Source of the DNA: Nocardioides sp.
GTDB lineage: Bacteria; Actinomycetota; Actinomycetes; Propionibacteriales; Nocardioidaceae
NCBI GenBank assembly: GCA_030145945.1
Contig: JASLDK010000283.1
Coordinates: 1-8,576, forward strand
Direction: 5' to 3'
Length of the DNA: 8,576 nt
The notes under the pieces were generated by a model, which saw only the letters and a list, made by a program, of their open reading frames with translations, did no database searches and was not told the DNA's origin. The translations under genes were made by a program, and so were the position numbers. The first letter of the stretch is position 1, and every line of letters starts with the position of its first letter. Positions 6,673-8,576 of the stretch are shown here, piece by piece.

Positions 6673-6697
6673 GAGTGCTGGGGCAGGGACCGGGTAC
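6673..6697 (+). promoter_or_regulatory. Candidate SigB/SigF-type promoter for the hemerythrin gene
   Basis: GAGT (6673-6676), 15 bases, then GGGTAC (6692-6697). The -35 element, spacing and -10 element match the csbD promoter exactly. A start near 6704 gives a short leader of about 28 bases holding the GAGGAGG ribosome site. Two other GGGTAC sites in this gap (6567-6572 plus strand, 6616-6611 minus strand) lack a fitting -35. Confidence 0.6.
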
Positions 6698-6731
6698 AGC
6701 CGGCTCTCCGACAGCGAGGAGGACCCCCCCC

Positions 6732-7286
6732 ATGGACAACAACGTGGTCGACCTGATCCTGCAGGACCACGACGAGATGCGACGCCTGATCCAGGAGGTG
6801 CGCGACCAGCCGGACCGTCGAGCCGGCGTCGTGCCGCTGCTGACGACACTGATCACCGCCCACGAACGGGCGGAGGAGTCGCGGGTGTATCCGGCGGCGC
6901 GCCGCGAACTCGACGCCGATGACCTGGTCGAGCACAGCCAGCAGGAGCATCTGCTCGCCGATTCCCTGCTGCGCGACCTCGCTGACCAGGCGCCCGGCGG
7001 CAACGGCTATGAGCAGACGCTGGACAAGCTGATGGAGGCCCTCACCCACCACATGGAGGAGGAGGAGAGCGACGTCCTGCCCAGGATCCGTGACGGTCTG
7101 TCGACCGAGCGACTGGGGACACTCGGCCAGGAGTTCCTCGACGAGAGGGAGCAGCACCTGGGCGAGCAGGCCGGAGACATCACCAAGCGCCAGCTCGAGC
7201 AGCAGGCGGCCAACCTCGGGATGTCGGTGGGTGACAGGTCCAAGTCCGAGCTGGCCGATGCCCTCGAGGACCAGGCAGACGAGTAG
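6732..7286 (+). CDS. Hemerythrin-like HHE-domain protein with a Rho_N/SAP-like C-terminus
   Basis: The 184-aa protein has a four-helix HHE cation-binding domain (about residues 4-145). Probable di-iron ligands are His13 (LQDHDEMRRL), His44 and Glu48 (ITAHERAEES), His68 or His73 (EHSQQEH), His107 and Glu111 (THHMEEEESDVLP). Such domains bind non-haem iron and can sense or carry oxygen, NO or peroxide; the role here is not known. The tail (150-184) reads ITKRQLEQQAANLGM, then SKSELADALEDQ, a short Rho_N/SAP-like helix pair resembling the C-terminus of the 90-aa protein at 4784-5056. Start: the ATG at 6732 follows GAGGAGG with 9-base spacing, and the frame upstream is shadow. It is monocistronic with a GAGT-N15-GGGTAC promoter, divergent from the FAD/Rieske gene, and convergent with the GAF-ANTAR gene. 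Confidence 0.9.
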   Translation: MDNNVVDLILQDHDEMRRLIQEVRDQPDRRAGVVPLLTTLITAHERAEESRVYPAARRELDADDLVEHSQQEHLLADSLLRDLADQAPGGNGYEQTLDKLMEALTHHMEEEESDVLPRIRDGLSTERLGTLGQEFLDEREQHLGEQAGDITKRQLEQQAANLGMSVGDRSKSELADALEDQADE

Positions 7287-7302
7287 GTCTCCGGCCAGGT
7301 CG

Positions 7303-7317
7303 CCAGCTGCAAGCTGG
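7303..7317 (+). terminator. Small hairpin after the hemerythrin gene
   Basis: CCAGCT (7303-7308) and AGCTGG (7312-7317) form a 6-bp stem with a 3-base loop, 17 bases past the hemerythrin stop and directly before the larger stem. It may assist termination. Confidence 0.35.
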
Positions 7318-7319
7318 AC

Positions 7320-8054
7320 TCAGCCGGCCGGGGGTGCGCCCGGCCGGCTGTGGTCCGCGATGACCGCCTCGGCGACCGCGTGCAGCTTGAGGTTGCTCTG
7401 GCTGCTCCAACGCTGCATCGCCTCGAAGGCCCGCTCCTGGGTGAGGCCGTAGCGCTGCATCACGATGCCCTGGGCGATCCCGATGCGATGTCGGCTCTGC
7501 ACGGCGGACTCCAGCGAGGTGATCTGGTGGGCTGCTGCCAGCGCGCTGCTCGCGTGGATCCCGAAGATCAGTGCGCGGTCGAGGTCGTCGCGGTCGAAGG
7601 CTCCTGTCGCGGTCGAGTAGATGTTGATGGCGCCCAGGGTGGTCCCGGTGTCGTCCTCGTCGGGAGCTGTCATCTGGACGCTGATCAGCGATCCGACGCC
7701 GAGCTCGGCGACCTTCGGACCCCAGCGGGGCCAGCGAGCGTCGTGGGCGACGTCGCGAACCAGGAAGGAGCCCTCGTCCTGGGCTGAGTCCAGGCACGGG
7801 CCCTCGTCCAGTTCGTACTGCAGGGCGTCCCACTTCTCGACCATCGCATCGGTCACGGCGACGGTCTCGAGCCGCCGGCGGCGTCGACGCAGCGTGATGC
7901 CGCAGGCTGACGCGGCGGGGACGACCTCGAGCACGCGGTCGCAGATCATCTGTGGCGTGAGCGCGGCGTCCCACTCCGCATGCAGCTGCTCGCTGAGTCC
8001 GGCGAACCATGCGGCGGTGTCGATCGCAGGCTCGCGGCGAGGGTTCTGTTCCAT
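7320..8054 (-). CDS. GAF and ANTAR domain RNA-binding regulator
   Basis: The 244-aa cytoplasmic protein combines a GAF sensor domain (about residues 30-170; ELDEGPCLDSAQDEG and TLGAINIYS are typical) with a C-terminal ANTAR domain (about 181-235; SRHRIGIAQGIVMQRYGL, then AFEAMQRWS and KLHAVAEAVI). ANTAR domains bind paired hexaloop hairpins in RNA and act as antiterminators. The GAF domain would sense an unknown small ligand or redox state; there is no kinase domain. Start: the ATG at 8054 is preferred because GGAGG lies just upstream, although its 3-base spacing is short. The earlier in-frame ATG at 8096 overlaps the predicted GGGTAC promoter element. A run of Arg (about 56-61, LRRRRRRLE) inside the GAF domain is unusual but in frame. 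It is divergent from the sigma factor gene. Target RNAs are not visible here. Confidence 0.92.
   Translation of the reverse strand: MEQNPRREPAIDTAAWFAGLSEQLHAEWDAALTPQMICDRVLEVVPAASACGITLRRRRRRLETVAVTDAMVEKWDALQYELDEGPCLDSAQDEGSFLVRDVAHDARWPRWGPKVAELGVGSLISVQMTAPDEDDTGTTLGAINIYSTATGAFDRDDLDRALIFGIHASSALAAAHQITSLESAVQSRHRIGIAQGIVMQRYGLTQERAFEAMQRWSSQSNLKLHAVAEAVIADHSRPGAPPAG
7321..7350. terminator. 12-bp perfect hairpin between convergent hemerythrin and GAF-ANTAR genes
   Basis: CAGCCGGCCGGG (7321-7332), a 6-base loop, then CCCGGCCGGCTG (7339-7350). It is the strongest stem in the window and lies 35 bases after the hemerythrin stop, so it is probably that gene's terminator. On the minus strand it contains the last codons and part of the stop of the GAF-ANTAR gene. 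No U-tract is visible, as is common in high-GC actinobacteria. Confidence 0.7.
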
Positions 8055-8088
8055 GGTCCTCCGCCCTGGGTGGCTGTTCGGGGTGACA

Positions 8089-8113
8089 GTACCCATTTCC
8101 GCCGGTGTCGCTC
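8089..8113 (-). promoter_or_regulatory. Candidate SigB/SigF-like promoter for the GAF-ANTAR gene
   Basis: On the minus strand, GAGC (8113-8110), 15 bases, then GGGTAC (8094-8089). The -10 and spacing match the csbD and hemerythrin promoters, but the last -35 base is C instead of T. A start near 8082 gives a 28-base leader to the ATG at 8054, which supports that start over 8096. Confidence 0.4.
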
Positions 8114-8126
8114 ACGCGGACCGGCC

Positions 8127-8155
8127 TGTCCATGGCTTCCGCGATGCGCTAGCGT
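8127..8155 (+). promoter_or_regulatory. Possible housekeeping promoter for the sigma factor gene
   Basis: TGTCCA (8127-8132), 17 bases, then TAGCGT (8150-8155), a fair match to the actinobacterial TTGACN / TANNNT pattern. A start near 8162 leaves a leader of about 88 bases. A weaker SigB-like alternative overlaps it: GCGT (8152-8155), 15 bases, GGGTTC (8171-8176), which would mean autoregulation but has a -10 mismatch. Confidence 0.35.
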
Positions 8156-8249
8156 CGAAGGTGGCCTGACGGGTTCGTGGTCCGGTCGATTCGCGTGGGG
8201 TGCTGAAGCCAACGGCACGATCCCGGGCGAGGCTCTGAGGAGCACCACC

Positions 8250-8576
8250 ATGGATTCCCCGTCTGCGGGTCCACTCACCAATCCCTACGACAAGATCAGA
8301 CGATCCGTCCGTCGCCGTCTCACCGAAGGTCTGCTCGACCATGCGCGCGAGACGGAGGGGGATGAGCGGCAACAGATCCTCGACCACGTCGTCCTGGTCA
8401 ACATGGGCGTCGCCAGGTCGATCGCGTCGCGCTATCGCTCACGCGGCATCGCGCAGGAGGACCTCGAGCAGGTGGCGTACGCCGCGCTGGTCCGTGCGGT
8501 GCATCGTTTCGATCTCGATGCCGAGTCCAACCTGCTGGCCTATCTGGTGCCGAGCATCCGCGGCGAGTTGCGTCGC
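8250..8576 (+). CDS. RNA polymerase sigma factor, SigB/SigF type, 3' end outside the window
   Basis: The first 109 codons of a sigma-70 family (group 3, SigB/SigF-like) protein are present and the frame is open at the right edge. Region 2 is clear: HVVLVNMGVARSIASRY (about 46-62), RGIAQEDLEQVAYAALVRAVHRFD (blocks RGIAQEDLEQVA and ALVRAVHRFD, 65-88), then AYLVPSIRGELRR (97-109), which corresponds to the AVPTIxGELRR core-binding and -10 recognition segment of the family. Start: ATG 8250 follows GAGGAGC with 6-base spacing. The N-terminal 45 residues are charged and variable. In the family such factors direct general-stress, osmotic or sporulation genes and are held by an anti-sigma factor; none is visible here, though it could lie to the right. 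It is divergent from the GAF-ANTAR gene. Subtype (B, F or G) cannot be fixed without the C-terminus. Confidence 0.9.
   Translation, partial: MDSPSAGPLTNPYDKIRRSVRRRLTEGLLDHARETEGDERQQILDHVVLVNMGVARSIASRYRSRGIAQEDLEQVAYAALVRAVHRFDLDAESNLLAYLVPSIRGELRR

Noticed and set aside
7321..7350. Hexaloop hairpin as an ANTAR RNA target
   Set aside because: ANTAR targets are paired hexaloop hairpins with A at loop position 1 and G at 4. This loop starts with G (plus strand) or C (minus strand), and no second hexaloop is adjacent.

Overview
The window is GC-rich DNA, about 70% GC by eye, with short intergenic gaps, GTG/TTG starts and strong codon bias. The gene content suggests a free-living actinobacterium: TreY-TreZ, a GAF-ANTAR protein, a SigB/SigF-type sigma factor, CsbD, and small GPGG and Rho_N-type proteins. 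A Nocardioides-like member of the Propionibacteriales is a reasonable guess, but nothing in the window proves the genus.

Region 1 (1-3805, + strand) is a trehalose operon. It holds most of treY (maltooligosyltrehalose synthase), whose 5' end lies outside the window, followed by a complete treZ (maltooligosyltrehalose trehalohydrolase) that overlaps it by an ATGA. The two enzymes convert the ends of alpha-glucans into trehalose, a stress protectant.

Region 2 (3806-5056) is a block of very small genes. On the minus strand are a 48-aa GPGG-type membrane protein and a 57-aa CsbD-like protein. Divergent from them on the plus strand are a 57-aa single-span membrane protein and a 90-aa protein with a C-terminal Rho_N/SAP-like motif. 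Region 3 (5083-6546, minus strand) is a DadA-like FAD-dependent oxidoreductase with a C-terminal Rieske 2Fe-2S domain. Divergent from it is a hemerythrin-like HHE protein (6732-7286) that also ends in a Rho_N/SAP-like motif. Region 4 holds a GAF-ANTAR RNA-binding regulator (7320-8054, minus strand). Divergent from it is the start of a SigB/SigF-type sigma factor (8250 to beyond the right edge).

The most interesting pattern is regulatory. GGGTAC, the -10 element of actinobacterial SigB/SigF promoters, occurs seven times in the window, and six of these are intergenic or at gene starts. Three of the six have a GNNT -35 element at exactly 15 bases' spacing, just upstream of csbD, the 57-aa membrane protein and the hemerythrin gene. 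A fourth, before the GAF-ANTAR gene, differs at one -35 base. A sigma factor of the family that reads such promoters begins at the right end. The block therefore looks like a general-stress (osmotic, desiccation or redox) cluster in which the sigma factor may control its neighbours. No RNA genes, insertion sequences, CRISPR arrays or phage genes are visible, and no gap between genes exceeds 300 bases.
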